A stretch of DNA of 64,000 nt. It comes from Notolepis coatsorum (taxonomy: Eukaryota > Chordata > Actinopteri > Aulopiformes > Paralepididae). Below are positions 12,461 to 64,000 of the stretch, one piece after another. The translations under genes were made by a program, and so were the position numbers. Position 1 is the stretch's first letter; each line of letters begins with the position of its first letter. The notes under the pieces were generated by a model. The model worked only from the letters and a program-made list of their open reading frames with translations, did not search any database and was not told where the DNA came from. The stretch spans positions 357,135 to 421,134 of the forward strand of contig CAXASK010000014.1 in NCBI GenBank assembly GCA_963971535.1. Reading direction: 5' to 3'.

Positions 12461-14000
12461 TTCTTCTTCTTCTTATTTGAATTTCCGGCAGTGTAGACGC
12501 ATCGTGGCGTATTACTGCCCTCCACAATTCTTGCTTCGCCCACACTTGAGAAAGTTTACACTCCTCTTCTTCTTCTCATCTTCAAAACACATTTCTATCG
12601 TCTCTGTCTCCTTCTTCTCTGCTCCTCTTGTTATACAATCACAATACAAACATCATCTCCTCTCTTGGAGGGCCCCCCCAAGAGGGGGAACCCTCCATCT
12701 CATCTTGCTCACAACACAATCTTCTTCTTCTTCTTATTTGAATTTCCGGCAGAGTAGACGCATCGAGGCGTATTACTGCCCTCCGCAATTCTTTTTATGG
12801 GCTCTTCTTCTTCTCCTTCTTCTCCTTCTTTTTCTTCTTCTACTGGACCCCGTCATCACCTACATTGTCCATTGGAGTGCAGCTACTGCTGCTACTTCCT
12901 GTCTGAGCCCCCCTCCGCGGGATTTCTTATACTACACTAGTGGTGTTCCATCTTTAGGCCTCTTCAACTCACACTTTCTCCTTCTTCTCTGCTCCTCTTG
13001 CCTGTCCAATACTAATACATACACTAACGCTATATCCTCTGGTACAACTCTGAAGCATGCAGAAATGTCAGCACTGCCTCTGTGATCAACTGGTGGTTCT
13101 CATTATCCATGCCAAAGAATGATTTAAGAGAGAAGGAAGATACTCCCAGCTCTACCAGACTTTTATAAAAGATTTCCCTCTCTTTCCTATACCTTTCACA
13201 TTCTAGGAAGACATGCCCGACAGTTTCAGTCTCTCCACATTCACACACCCCATCTGGATGTTTGCCCACAATGAACAAGCTACTGTTCAACCCACAGTGC
13301 CCCAGCCTCAGTCTACACATCTTCACCCTATCACTCCTTGACCCATATCCCTCCACCTTGATCTTGACCCGAGGCTGCAGAGAGAAATAGTGCCTTCCCT
13401 TGGTCCCCCTTTCCCACTCATCCTGCCACTCAGCCTCAACTCCTTTCTTTATCTTATCTCTGAGTTCTACTCTTCCCATTGAAATACCTATCTCTTCCTC
13501 CCTTCCCAGGCTCTGTTTGGCAAGGGAGTCAGCCATCTCATTCCCCGCAATCCCAGCGTGTCCCGGGACCCAACAAAACTCCACTGACCAGCCTGCCTTC
13601 GCAATCCTATATAAAACCAACATTATTTCCTGAATGAGATCAGGGCGAGCTTTAGACCCACCTGCACTCAGAGCCATCAGTGCAGCAGCCGAGTCAGAGC
13701 ATATAATCACCTGGCTTGGTCCCACTTCCTCCACCCACCACAATGCCCAGAGGATGGCAAGCAACTCTGTCACAAATACTGAGCTGCCATCGGATATTCT
13801 TTGTCCCTTACCGATCCCTAACCAAGGCACCCACCACCCAAATCCTGCCCTCCCACTTTCAGGATCCACAGAGCCATCTTCTTCTTCTTCTTCTTATTTG
13901 AATTTCCGGCAGTGTAGACGCATCGTGGCGTATTACTGCCCTCCACAATTCTTGCTTCGTCCACACTTGAGAAAGTTTACACTCCTCTTCTTCTTCTTGT
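12461..14000 (-). mobile_element. Three tandem 3' ends of an I-group LINE
   Basis: The same 3' terminal block (on the minus strand CCGGAAATTCAAATAAG then AAG repeats) occurs at 12461, 12720 and 13874, each time starting a new minus-strand copy. The first copy is about 258 bp, the second about 1150 bp and carries the RNase H frame, the third is a short end of about 125 bp. The AAG-repeat tail replaces poly(A). The arrangement suggests insertion of one copy into the tail of another. Confidence 0.75.
13030..13869 (-). CDS. LINE ORF2 C-terminus with RNase H domain (5' truncated)
   Basis: An open 279-residue frame with no true start, because the element is cut at 13873. It reads an RNase H domain: ICSDSAAALMAL (second acidic region) and WVPGHAGIAGNEMADSLAKQ (the conserved His and Asp motif). 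A C-terminal cysteine cluster, CECGETETVGHVFLECERY, is typical of LINE polyproteins. An RNase H after the reverse transcriptase fits the I group. The frame is free of stops, so this piece is relatively young. It is not a host RNase H gene. Confidence 0.8.
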   Translation of the reverse strand: MDPESGRAGFGWWVPWLGIGKGQRISDGSSVFVTELLAILWALWWVEEVGPSQVIICSDSAAALMALSAGGSKARPDLIQEIMLVLYRIAKAGWSVEFCWVPGHAGIAGNEMADSLAKQSLGREEEIGISMGRVELRDKIKKGVEAEWQDEWERGTKGRHYFSLQPRVKIKVEGYGSRSDRVKMCRLRLGHCGLNSSLFIVGKHPDGVCECGETETVGHVFLECERYRKEREIFYKSLVELGVSSFSLKSFFGMDNENHQLITEAVLTFLHASELYQRI

Positions 14001-14300
14001 TGGATATATACTGTACACAAATGTTCTAGAATGTTCTATTATGACATCATATTGTGACATCACAAATGTTCTAGAATGTACTATTATGACATCATACTGT
14101 GACATCACAAATGTTCTAGAATGTCTATTATGACATCATACTGTGACATCACAAATGTTCTAGAATGTACTATTATGACATCATACTGTGACATCACAAA
14201 TGTTCTAGAATGTACTATTATGACATCATACTGTGACATCACAAATGTTAAAAAATGTGTTATTATGACATCATACTGTGACATCACAAATGTTCTAGAA
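14000..14300. repeat. 45-bp minisatellite, left part
   Basis: Tandem copies of a 45-bp unit containing GTTCTAGAATGTACTATTAT and GACATCATACTGTGACATCA. The array continues at 15431-15556; the middle is occupied by a hAT element. Confidence 0.9.
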
Positions 14301-15430
14301 CATAGGTGTCAAACTCATGGCCCGCGTCATTTGATGTGGCCCCCAAGAGCTCTGGTAAAACAAATATATATATATATATTTTTTTAAACATTAATCTTGG
14401 GTTAAAAAATAGCTGTGTTAAAATAATTGTGGGTTAATGCATTAATAAAGCTTTAACTTTGACAGCCTTAGTTATTACACATTCTTACACATACATGTAT
14501 GTTGAACATCTGAGGTATTGATGAAGTAACAAAGGAAAAAAGCCAAAAGCACATACTCCTCAGACATTCTTTGACAATTTTACAGCCCAAAATACCAAAA
14601 AGATCCAGGCGGAATAGGTAACAAAGGGTTGAAGAAATATTGTCTGAACTGTCAGATGCAAACTGGCTGTGTGACATAACCAAGCATCTTGCTCAATTGA
14701 ATAAGAAGCTGTAGGGACGCAAACAAGTCCCACCCAAAACTTGACCAATATAGTTGTGAACTGAGACAACCCTTATTTTGTTATTTTTGAGTACAGTTAC
14801 AGTTGTGTGTTCATGCAGACACATAATAGCAATTTCATTACGAATTGACGAACAAGTCGAAAGTCTTTCTCTGGTCTGCATCCCCTTAACAATTGTGTGT
14901 ATTGAGCTGTACTGTACTGTACCCATTCTGCAATCTGTTAATTAAAGTTAATTAAACTATCTTCCATTAGTTGCAAGGTTGCAAGGTTGTGTGCAGCCAT
15001 TTGTTTTTGTACCATCTGCTACATCTGTCCCACATGTTCTTTGCAGCTCAGTTGTTAGTTCTGCCCCTCTTGACTGTGACAAAAAGGTTTTGAACAAACT
15101 TAATGTCATAGCTTGTATTTGATGATCTTCTTCTTTGTTATTTGTCTTGAATGGTTTGATCATTGATTAATGGAGTAATATGGGGTTCTTATAAACAAAA
15201 ATTATTTGTTAAAATAACATAAGCTAACATATATTTTTACATCTATGCAAATGCATGTGCAATATGTATAACTTGAATAAGTAATAAATACAGAAACAAC
15301 ATGTTTAACAATATGTAAATGAGTAGCTACATTTATTTTACATTACATTAACATTTATACGGTCTTTGGCCCTTTGAGGGCAACCATAATGCTGATGTGG
15401 CCCTCTGTGAAAATGAGTTTGACACCCCTG
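14301..15430. mobile_element. hAT-type DNA transposon, non-autonomous
   Basis: The ends are CATAGGTGTCAAACTCA and, inverted, CAGGGGTGTCAAACTCA. They are flanked by the perfect 8-bp duplication TTCTAGAA (14293-14300 and 15431-15438), the hAT target size. Inside are remnants only, including a copy of the repeat found at 21096-21288 and 22785-22975 (here about 14850-14950). Confidence 0.88.
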
Positions 15431-15556
15431 TTCTAGAATGTTTGATTATGACATCATACTGTGACATCACAAATGTTCTAGAATGTTCTATTATGACATC
15501 ATACTGTGACATCACAAATGTTCTACAATGTTTGATTATGACATCATACTGTGACA
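15431..15556. repeat. 45-bp minisatellite, right part
   Basis: Continuation of the array at 14000-14300 after the hAT insertion: nearly three units with the same GACATCATACTGTGACATC core. Confidence 0.9.
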
Positions 15557-15700
15557 TCCAGTGATGGGAATAACTGCGTTATAAATAACGGAGTAACTAA
15601 CAGCGTTAGTTTTTTCAGTAACGAGTAATCTAACTGATTACTCTTCCAATCTTAATAACGCTGTTACTGTTACTGCCAAAAAAAGCGGCGCGTGACTATA
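15557..15700. mobile_element. hAT-like transposon end
   Basis: Starts CAGTGATGGGAATAACTGCG and contains alternating ATAACG / GTTACT words, as in a widespread fish hAT family. I do not find the second end. 15700-16048 shows nothing else that I can name. Confidence 0.5.
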
Positions 15701-16737
15701 ATTGAAGCTGTTTTTTTCATCAGACAGATCTCTGCACTGAGAAGCAATACTTTTTTCCCTTAGTTAGTGGGCAGTGTGTGCGATTGGCTGAGGTTGAGTA
15801 AAATGTATAATACAAAGTATAATAAAATATTTAAGTAAAATTGATAGAAATAAAGAAAAACAAGACAATGAAATAAAGATAATAATTCATTTAAAAGCTA
15901 TTTTAAAAAGGTATGTTTTGAGCAGTGCCAACCGAGTCTGCTGTCCTAACAGACTTGGGGTCTGTAGGGTAAGCACTTATTCCCTCCGCCCTGAACATTT
16001 ATGGAGATGTATGGGCCTTTTAAGTCAGTGATAAAAGTGTCTTTCAAATGGGGCGGTCAGGTGGTGTAGCGGAGATTGCGTTCGTCACCAACGCCGGAGA
16101 CGCTGGATCCGGCGTTGTCACCAGCTTGGCTGGCCGATCACACTAAGGGGCCTTTCTCACTCAGGTATTCGGTTCCATTCCGTTTCGTTCTAGCCCGTTC
16201 CGAGATCTGATGCGAACTCCCCCCCCCCCCCTCTCCCCCCTCTAGTTTGCGTACACACTGCAGTCTTGTTTCGTTCCGGGTTCTGTTTACGGTTTGCCTT
16301 TTGAGTGTTTACGCTTGCCGTAGGCGATGATGTCACGTTCGAAAATGTAAACACAGGAAGTGTTAACATGGCGCTGGAGACTGGATGCTGATATAAAATG
16401 AACAATAAGCAATAAATATGAAGTTATATTTGAACCTCTGTTGTCAAGCCTTGTCAATATAACCCACCCCATTTTATCACGAATGGATGGTGTTGTAGAG
16501 TTCGCTTTTGAGCATTTCCCAGGGCTAACGCTTAGCTTAGCCTAGTCTAGTATAGCCTGTAGCACTTTTTCTTTTCAGCAAAGAACGTGCAATAAACAAA
16601 ACGGATACATTCACTGTGTGTTCTGCCTCTTTTCTCACGAATGGAACTCTGTTGTAGAGTCCGCTTTTGAACGTTTTGCAGGGTTAACGTTAACGCTAAG
16701 CTAACGGCTAACGCTAGTTATCTTAGCCCTTTACTAC

Positions 16738-17637
16738 AGGAAGGGACAGAGCAGGCTGTTCTTCCTGAGGAGACTCAGGTCCTTCAATGTGTGCAACAGA
16801 CTGCTGCAGTCTTTTTACCAGTCTGTTGTGGCCAGCATCCTCTTCTATGCTGTGGCATGCTGGGGAGGCTACATCAACTCAAGGGACACCAACAAGCTCA
16901 ACAAGCTGGTGAGGAAGGCTAGCTCCGTGGTGGGAGTCGAGCTACCTAGACTTGAGGTGATGGCAGAGAGGGGGATGATAAGGAAGCTGGCTGCCATCAT
17001 GGAGAACCCCTACCACCCCCTCTACGACGAGCTAGTCAAGATGAGAAGCTCGTTCAGCCACAGACTCATTCACCCACGACACTCAACTAACCGCCTCGGA
17101 CAGTCCTTCATACCAGCGGCCATCAGGCTCCACAACAGTGGGCAGCGACTAGCAGCCTCCAGGCTCCACAACAGGGGGCAGCGACAGCGACTGCTACCAG
17201 ACATTGACCTGGGACTTATAGGAACCCAAGGAGGACAACCTACACAACACTACCATAGGCTTACTGCACCTTATGTGGACACTGTGATACTGTGATACTG
17301 TGAATAATGTATATTTCAGTGGATACCGTGATACTGTGAATAATGTATACTCAGTAGATAGTAAATTATAACACTACCTCACGCATACTGCACCTTATGT
17401 GACACTGTGAATAATGTGAATATTTCTTCAGCTAGTCAGATAGTAAATTATATTGACCATATTGACCAAATTGTTTACACTACCTGTGTTGTTTTTACTA
17501 CCTGTACACTGTGTTGTTTACTACCTGTACCCCCCCCCCCACTCCCCCCCCCCCCATGCTGCTATGATGCCTGAATTTCCCCAAGGGGATCAATAAAGGA
17601 ATATCTTATCTTATCTTATCTTATCTTACTAGTAACA
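16738..17637 (+). mobile_element. L2/CR1-group LINE 3' fragment
   Basis: Carries the C-terminal end of a reverse transcriptase (SVVASILFYAVACWGGYINS, KLNKLVRKASSVVG), a 3' UTR with CTGAATTTCCCCAAGGGGAT, and a TATCT-repeat tail at about 17608-17632. The coding part is open from about 16741 to 17295. The same 3' end reappears at 57590-57636. Confidence 0.8.
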
Positions 17638-17639
17638 TT

Positions 17640-17905
17640 GCTGCATCGATTATATTGAATGTCATTGATCTACTGGTCGACCACGGCCGACTGGTTGGGC
17701 ACCACTGGTCTAATAGAAATAAATGCATTTGAACAAGAAAGTATAGTATACAGCAATGGCTAACGGCTAACGCTAGTTAGCTTAGCCTGTCCAGCAGCTA
17801 ACATTATCCCATCGCTCGTGGCAATTATATTACATGTCATTGATCTACTGGTCGACCACGGCCGACTGGTTGGGCACCACTGGTCTAATAGAAATAAATG
17901 CATTC
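17640..17905. repeat. Local direct duplication
   Basis: A block containing CTACTGGTCGACCACGGCCG and GGTTGGGCACCACTGGTCTA occurs at about 17668-17715 and again at about 17847-17895, with the neighbouring GCTAACGGCTAACGCTAGTT also duplicated. The copies are nearly identical. Confidence 0.7.
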
Positions 17906-18779
17906 AAACAAGAAACTAATGTATAGAAAATAGCATGGCAAACAAAAATTGCCAGGCTTAATGCGAGCCAGGGAAGTGCTGTGCGTTTGTAACGTGGCTT
18001 CATGTTTTGGTTGAGGTCTGAACTCTCAAATTGCCCATAAATATAGTTTTTGTGGGTATTCTCCAGTTGTTGCTGTGTGGTGTTATCTGCCCAAAATTCA
18101 AGCAAGCATGACAGTAACGACGTTGTGTGTGTCACGCCCCCCGCTCCCACGGCGCGATTCCGAGACCACCTAATCCAACTGGCCCCCGTTCAGCGGGGGG
18201 TAAAACGAATCAGCGCCGTTTCGCATCCCAAAAGGGGTGAGTGAGAACACTCCCCCCCGTTCCCGGGAGCAGTGATTCGATCCCAAAACGTGAGTGAGAA
18301 AGGCCCCTAATACAATTGGCAGTATTAGAGGGTGGGAAAGCTGGCGGGGTGGGTCCGAGTCGTTGTAAACAGCGACTCCTACAGTTCGGTCGGGGCGCCT
18401 GCTCAGCGCGGATAGGATCTAAGGGGGGTAGTGTGATCCTTCCACACGTTACACCCTCTCAGTGAGAGTCCGCGCTGCCAGGTGAAAAGAAGCGGTTGAT
18501 TGGCTAGACGTGTGTCTAGGACACCTCCACTCTCCCAGACCGACTGTGGGGGGTAAGTGCGCAGCGACCAGGAAGGGGATTGGGAATTGGCATAACGACT
18601 AACATTGGGATGGGAGATAAGGATAAGTGAGCTCCTGCACTGATTATTATAGTTCAATATTCAATATTTGATCACCAAAACCCCCCCAAAAGCATAAAAA
18701 CGCCCCTTCCCGCCCAAAAAGGGCCCCCAAAAAGAGCACAGGCCCAGTGCCCTTTTCAGCCTTTGAGCACCTGCCCCTC

Positions 18780-19218
18780 TAAAGTCCTGTGCACGTCCCT
18801 GATGCATACATAATAAAATAATGTATGACTGAAGTGATGGAGACCATGTTTGAAGGCAAACAAAAGCAAATCCCCCTCAGATCGCACAGCAACCAGAATA
18901 ACTGAAATATTGGCTGGTGATTTGATTAAACAGCTTTGTGATAGAATAAAAAAAAAATGCACAGTGCATTTCCATAGCTGTGGATGAGTCCACTGACACC
19001 ACTGAGAAGCCTATGTTCTGAAGAACCGTTCATGTTCTGAAGAACTGTTCATGTTCTGAAATGTTATTGCTAAAGATTGAGAAGATTGGATCAGTTGTAC
19101 TTTTTTTTTGAATACTTGAAACCCTTTTTTTGTGCAATATTTGATGCGGCCCAGCCTCACCCAGACTCTACCTCCAGCGGCCCCCAGGTAAATTGAGTTT
19201 GAGAGTAGACCCCTGCTG
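18780..19218 (+). mobile_element. hAT transposase fragment and 3' end
   Basis: A broken frame reads SDRTATRITEILAGDLIKQL and, after a short gap, ISIAVDESTDTTEK, a hallmark of Charlie-type hAT transposases. The right end (TTGAGTTTGAGAGTAGACCCCTG, on the minus strand a CAGGGGT tip) lies at about 19194-19216. The left end is not clear. Confidence 0.65.
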
Positions 19219-19280
19219 TACAGTGTAATTGAATTCCTATAAAAGTGTGCATAATTGTGCTTTTATTTTTTTAAAGATCT

Positions 19281-19363
19281 GACCGGAAGTCAGAATGCGG
19301 AACGTCGGTGTTTCAGCTCATGTTTCTGGGGGACTGCAGAGCACCGTGCACGCGTGCATAAAG

Positions 19364-19370
<7 letters not shown>
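19281..19370 (+). promoter_or_regulatory. Putative heatr6 core promoter (ETS and YY1-like motifs)
   Basis: ACCGGAAGT at 19282-19290 matches the ETS consensus. AAGATGGCGG at 19361-19370 matches the YY1 consensus and overlaps the chosen start codon. Both are typical of TATA-less housekeeping promoters near the transcription start. No TATA box is seen. This is inferred from motifs alone. Confidence 0.5.
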
Positions 19371-61320
<41,950 letters not shown>

Positions 61321-61398
61321 AATACCAGCCGTACATACAAGAATAGGCTGAAATGAGGCAAATTCAATGAAATTTGAATATTAACAATAAAATGTACA

Positions 61399-61401
<3 letters not shown>

Positions 61402-61445
<44 letters not shown>
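61402..61445. repeat. ATT microsatellite
   Basis: About 15 ATT repeats. Confidence 0.95.
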
Positions 61446-61448
<3 letters not shown>

Positions 61449-61465
61449 AACAGGTTATCAAAGCT

Positions 61466-61606
61466 AGCCTAGCTTAGCACAATGAATGGAAGCGGATACG
61501 GACCAGCTAGCCTAGCTGTTGGCCAAAAACTCCTCTCCCGGAGTTTTAAGCTAGGCTAGCTGGTCCGTAATCCGCCTTCCATTCATTGTGCTAAGCTAGG
61601 CTAGCC
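61466..61606. repeat. Inverted repeat with about 55-bp arms
   Basis: CTAGCTTAGCACAATGAATG on the left pairs with CATTCATTGTGCTAAGCTAG on the right; GGACCAGCTAGCCTAGCT pairs with AGCTAGGCTAGCTGGTCC. The loop is about 30 nt (GTTGGCCAAAAACTCC region). Confidence 0.85.
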
Positions 61607-61674
61607 TGCAGCAGGAGAGCTTCCTACTGAACACACACAGAGAGGACCTTGGTGTCTCTCTCCTGTGTGACTCT

Positions 61675-64000
61675 GGAGCAGACGGTCAGCACACCGTGTT
61701 CCTTTCTAACGCCCTCCCTCTCCTCCCTCTAGACTCTGCTCCCTGGGTTAGGGTTAGACGGTCAGCACACCGTGTTCCTTTCTAACGCCCTCCCTCTCCC
61801 TCCCTCTAGACTCTGCTCCCTGGGTTAGGGTTAGACGGTCAGCACACCGTGTTTCCTTTCTAACGCCCTCCCTCTCCCTCCCTCTAGACTCTGCTCCTGG
61901 GTTAGGGTTAGACGGTCAGCACACCGTGTTCCTTTCTAACGCCCTCCCTCTCCTCCCTCTAGACTCTGCTCCCTGGGTTAGGGTTAGACGGTCAGCACAC
62001 CGTGTTCCATTCTAACGCCCTCCCTCTCCCTCCCTCTAGACTCTGCTCCCTGGGTTAGGGTTAGACGGTCAGCACACCGTGTTCCTTTCTAACGCCCTCC
62101 CTCTCCCTCCCTCTAGGACTCTGCTCCCTGGGTTAGGGTTAGACGGTCAGCACACCGTGTTCCTTTCTAACGCCCTCCTCTCCCTCCCTCTAGACTCTGC
62201 TCCCTGGGTTAGGGTTAGACGGTCAGCACACCGTGTCCTTTCTAACGCCCTCCCTCTCCCTCCCTCTAGACTCTGCTCCCTGGGTTAGGGTTAGACGGTC
62301 AGCACACCGTGTTCCTTTCTAACGCCCTCCCCTCTCCCCCCTCTAGACTCTGCTCCCTGGGTTAGGGTTAGACGGTCAGCACACCGTGTTCCTTTCTAAC
62401 GCCCTCCCTCTCCCTCCCTCTAGACTCTGCTCCCTGGTTTAGGGTTAGACGGTCAGCACACCGTGTCCTTTCTAACGCCCTCCCTCTCCCTCCCTCTAGA
62501 CTCTGCTCCCTGGGTTAGGGTTAGACGGTCAGCACACCGTGTTCCTTTCTAACGCCCTCCCTCTCCCTCCCTCTAGACTCTGCTCCCTGGGTTAGGGTTA
62601 GACGGTCAGCACACCGTGTTCCTTTCTACGCCCTCCCTCTCCCTCCCTCTAGACTCTGCTCCCTGGGTTAGGGTTAGACGGTCAGCACACCGTGTTCCTT
62701 TCTAACGCCCTCCCTCTCCCTCCCTCTAGACTCTGCTCCCTGGGTTAGGGTTAGACGGTCAGCACACCGTGTTCCTTTCTAACGCCCTCACCTCTCCCCC
62801 TCTAACTCTGCTCCCTGGGTTAGGGTTAGACGGTCAGCACACCGTGTTCCTTTCTAACGCCCTCCCTCTCCCTCCCTCTAGACTCTGCTCCCTGGGTTAG
62901 GGTTAGACGGTCAGCACACCGTGTTCCTTTCTAACGCCCTCCCTCTCCCTCCCTCTAGACTCTGCTCCCTGGGTTAGGGTTAGACGGTCAGCACACCGTG
63001 TTCCTTTTCTAACGCCCTCCCTCTCCCTCCCTCTAGACTCTGCTCCCTGGGTTAGGGTTAGACGGTCAGCACACCGTGTTCCTTTCTAACGCCCTCCTCT
63101 CCCTCCCTCTAGACTCTGCTCCCTGGGTTAGGGTTAGACGGTCAGCACACCGTGTTCCTTTCTAACGCCCTCCCTCTCCCCCCTCTAGACTCTGCTCCCT
63201 GGGTTAGGGTTAGACGGTCAGCACACCGTGTTCCTTTCTAACGCCCTCCCTCTCCCCCCCTCTAGACTCTGCTCCCTGGGTTAGGGTTAGACGGTCAGCA
63301 CACCGTGTTCTTTCTAACGCCCTCCCTCTCCCTCCCTCTAGACTCTGCTCCCTGGGTTAGGGTTAGACGGTCAGCACACCGTGTTCCTTTCTAACGCCCT
63401 CCCTCTCCCTCCCTCTAGACTCTGCTCCCTGGGTTAGGGGTTAGACGGTCAGCACACCGTGTTCCTTTCTAACGCCCTCCCTCTCCCTCCCTCTAGACTC
63501 TGCTCCCTGGGTTAGGGTTAGACGGTCAGCACACCGTGTTCCTTTCTAACGCCCTCCCTCTCCCTCCCTCTAGACTCTGCTCCCTGGGTTAGGGTTAGAC
63601 GGTCAGCACACCGTGTTCCTTTCTAACGCCCTCCCTCTCCCTCCCTCTAGACTCTGCTCCCTGGGTTAGGGTTAGACGGTCAGCACACCGTGTTCCTTTC
63701 TAACGCCCTCCCTCTCCCTCCTCTAGACTCTGCTCCCTGGGTTAGGGTTAGACGGTCCAGCACACCGTGTTCCTTTCTAACGCCCTCCCTCTCCCTCCCT
63801 CTAGACTCTGCTCCCTGGGTTAGGGTTAGACGGTCAGCACACCGTGTTCCTTTCTAACGCCTCCCTCTCCCTCCCTCTAGACTCTGCTCCCTGGGTTAGG
63901 GTTAGACGGTCAGCACACCGTGTTCCTTTCTAACGCCCTCCCTCTCCCTCCCTCTAGACTCTGCTCCCTGGGTTAGGGTTAGACGGTCAGCACACCGTGT
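61675..64000. repeat. 77-bp minisatellite with splice-acceptor and TTAGGG motifs, runs off window
   Basis: About 30 copies of a 76-77-bp unit containing CCCTCCCTCTAG|ACTCTGC, then GGGTTAGGGTTAGACGGTCA and CACACCGTGTTCCTTTCTAA. Exon 19 ends CCTCTGG, and ACTCTGCTCCCTGG would continue it as LDSAPW, close to the family's PLGTAPW, so each unit holds a candidate acceptor of exon 20. Most copy differences are single-base indels. Confidence 0.92.

Larger units (their letters stand above)
16147..18307. mobile_element. PIF/Harbinger-like DNA transposon
   Basis: Terminal inverted repeats GGGGCCTTTCTCACT (16147) and AGTGAGAAAGGCCCC (18293-18307) with a 3-bp TAA duplication (16144-16146, 18308-18310). 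The 3-bp TWA target and the G-run tips fit PIF/Harbinger. I see no transposase; the interior holds a LINE fragment and a local duplication. Confidence 0.75.
16049..18630 (+). mobile_element. tRNA-derived SINE (about 470-bp family), split by a Harbinger element
   Basis: The head reads GTCAGGTGGTGTAGCGGAG with GCGTTCGTCACCAACGC at 16055-16100. The body resumes at 18308 (ACAATTGGCAGTATTAGAGG, GTTCGGTCGGGGCGCCTG, CCAGGTGAAAAGAAGCGG). This is one of seven copies of the family in the window; the others are near 21640, 23275, 24333, 31207, 53819 and 60525. Confidence 0.82.

Noticed and set aside
19295-19363. Upstream in-frame ATGs as heatr6 start
   Set aside because: The first lies five bases after the ETS site, probably before or at the transcription start; the encoded residues have no counterpart in the family and 19364 has the better context.

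Overview
The window looks like a teleost (ray-finned fish) chromosome segment. It has two recognisable vertebrate protein genes split into many small GT/AG exons, set in a dense mix of fish-type repeats: L1, L2/CR1 and I-group LINEs, tRNA-derived SINEs, hAT, Harbinger and TTAA-type DNA transposons, a Penelope-like element and one Ty3/Gypsy fossil. No bacterial or operon-like organisation is present. Species cannot be named from the sequence.

Layout. 1-9.3 kb: two SINEs, a 32-bp minisatellite, a 5'-truncated L1 LINE (1910-8709) interrupted by a Gypsy LTR element (4224-7765), then 570 bp of CTC/TCC repeat. 9.3-12.4 kb, minus strand: five exons of a klhl10-like BTB/BACK/Kelch gene that carries a frameshift and two stops, so probably a pseudogene. 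12.4-19.2 kb: tandem 3' ends of an I-group LINE with an RNase H frame, a minisatellite split by a hAT element, and a SINE split by a Harbinger element that itself holds a LINE fragment. 19.3 kb to the end, plus strand: heatr6 (HEAT-repeat containing 6), of which I can place 19 exons (19364-61138). The next exon lies in or beyond the array that runs off the window edge.

The main surprise is in heatr6. At least seven of its exon-intron boundaries sit inside minisatellites whose unit contains the splice site and part of the exon: acceptors of exons 6, 9 and 12, donors of exons 8, 10, 11 and 18. An eighth, the terminal array, probably holds the acceptor of exon 20. Two other acceptors (exons 5 and 15) are preceded by GT repeats instead of a pyrimidine tract. 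Exon 1 also has a 45-bp coding repeat.

Intron 9 (about 11 kb) is a four-level nest: a transposon with terminal inverted repeats holds a hAT element, which holds a Penelope-like composite (one inverted, one partial and one long copy, with a 13-bp target duplication), which holds two L2-type LINE fragments. The Penelope repeats carry hammerhead-ribozyme-like cores, and the same core occurs in both arms of a perfect 105-bp palindrome in intron 14. Four single-base indels break the heatr6 frame in exons 13, 17 and 19 while the splice sites stay intact. This may reflect sequencing error or an early pseudogene.
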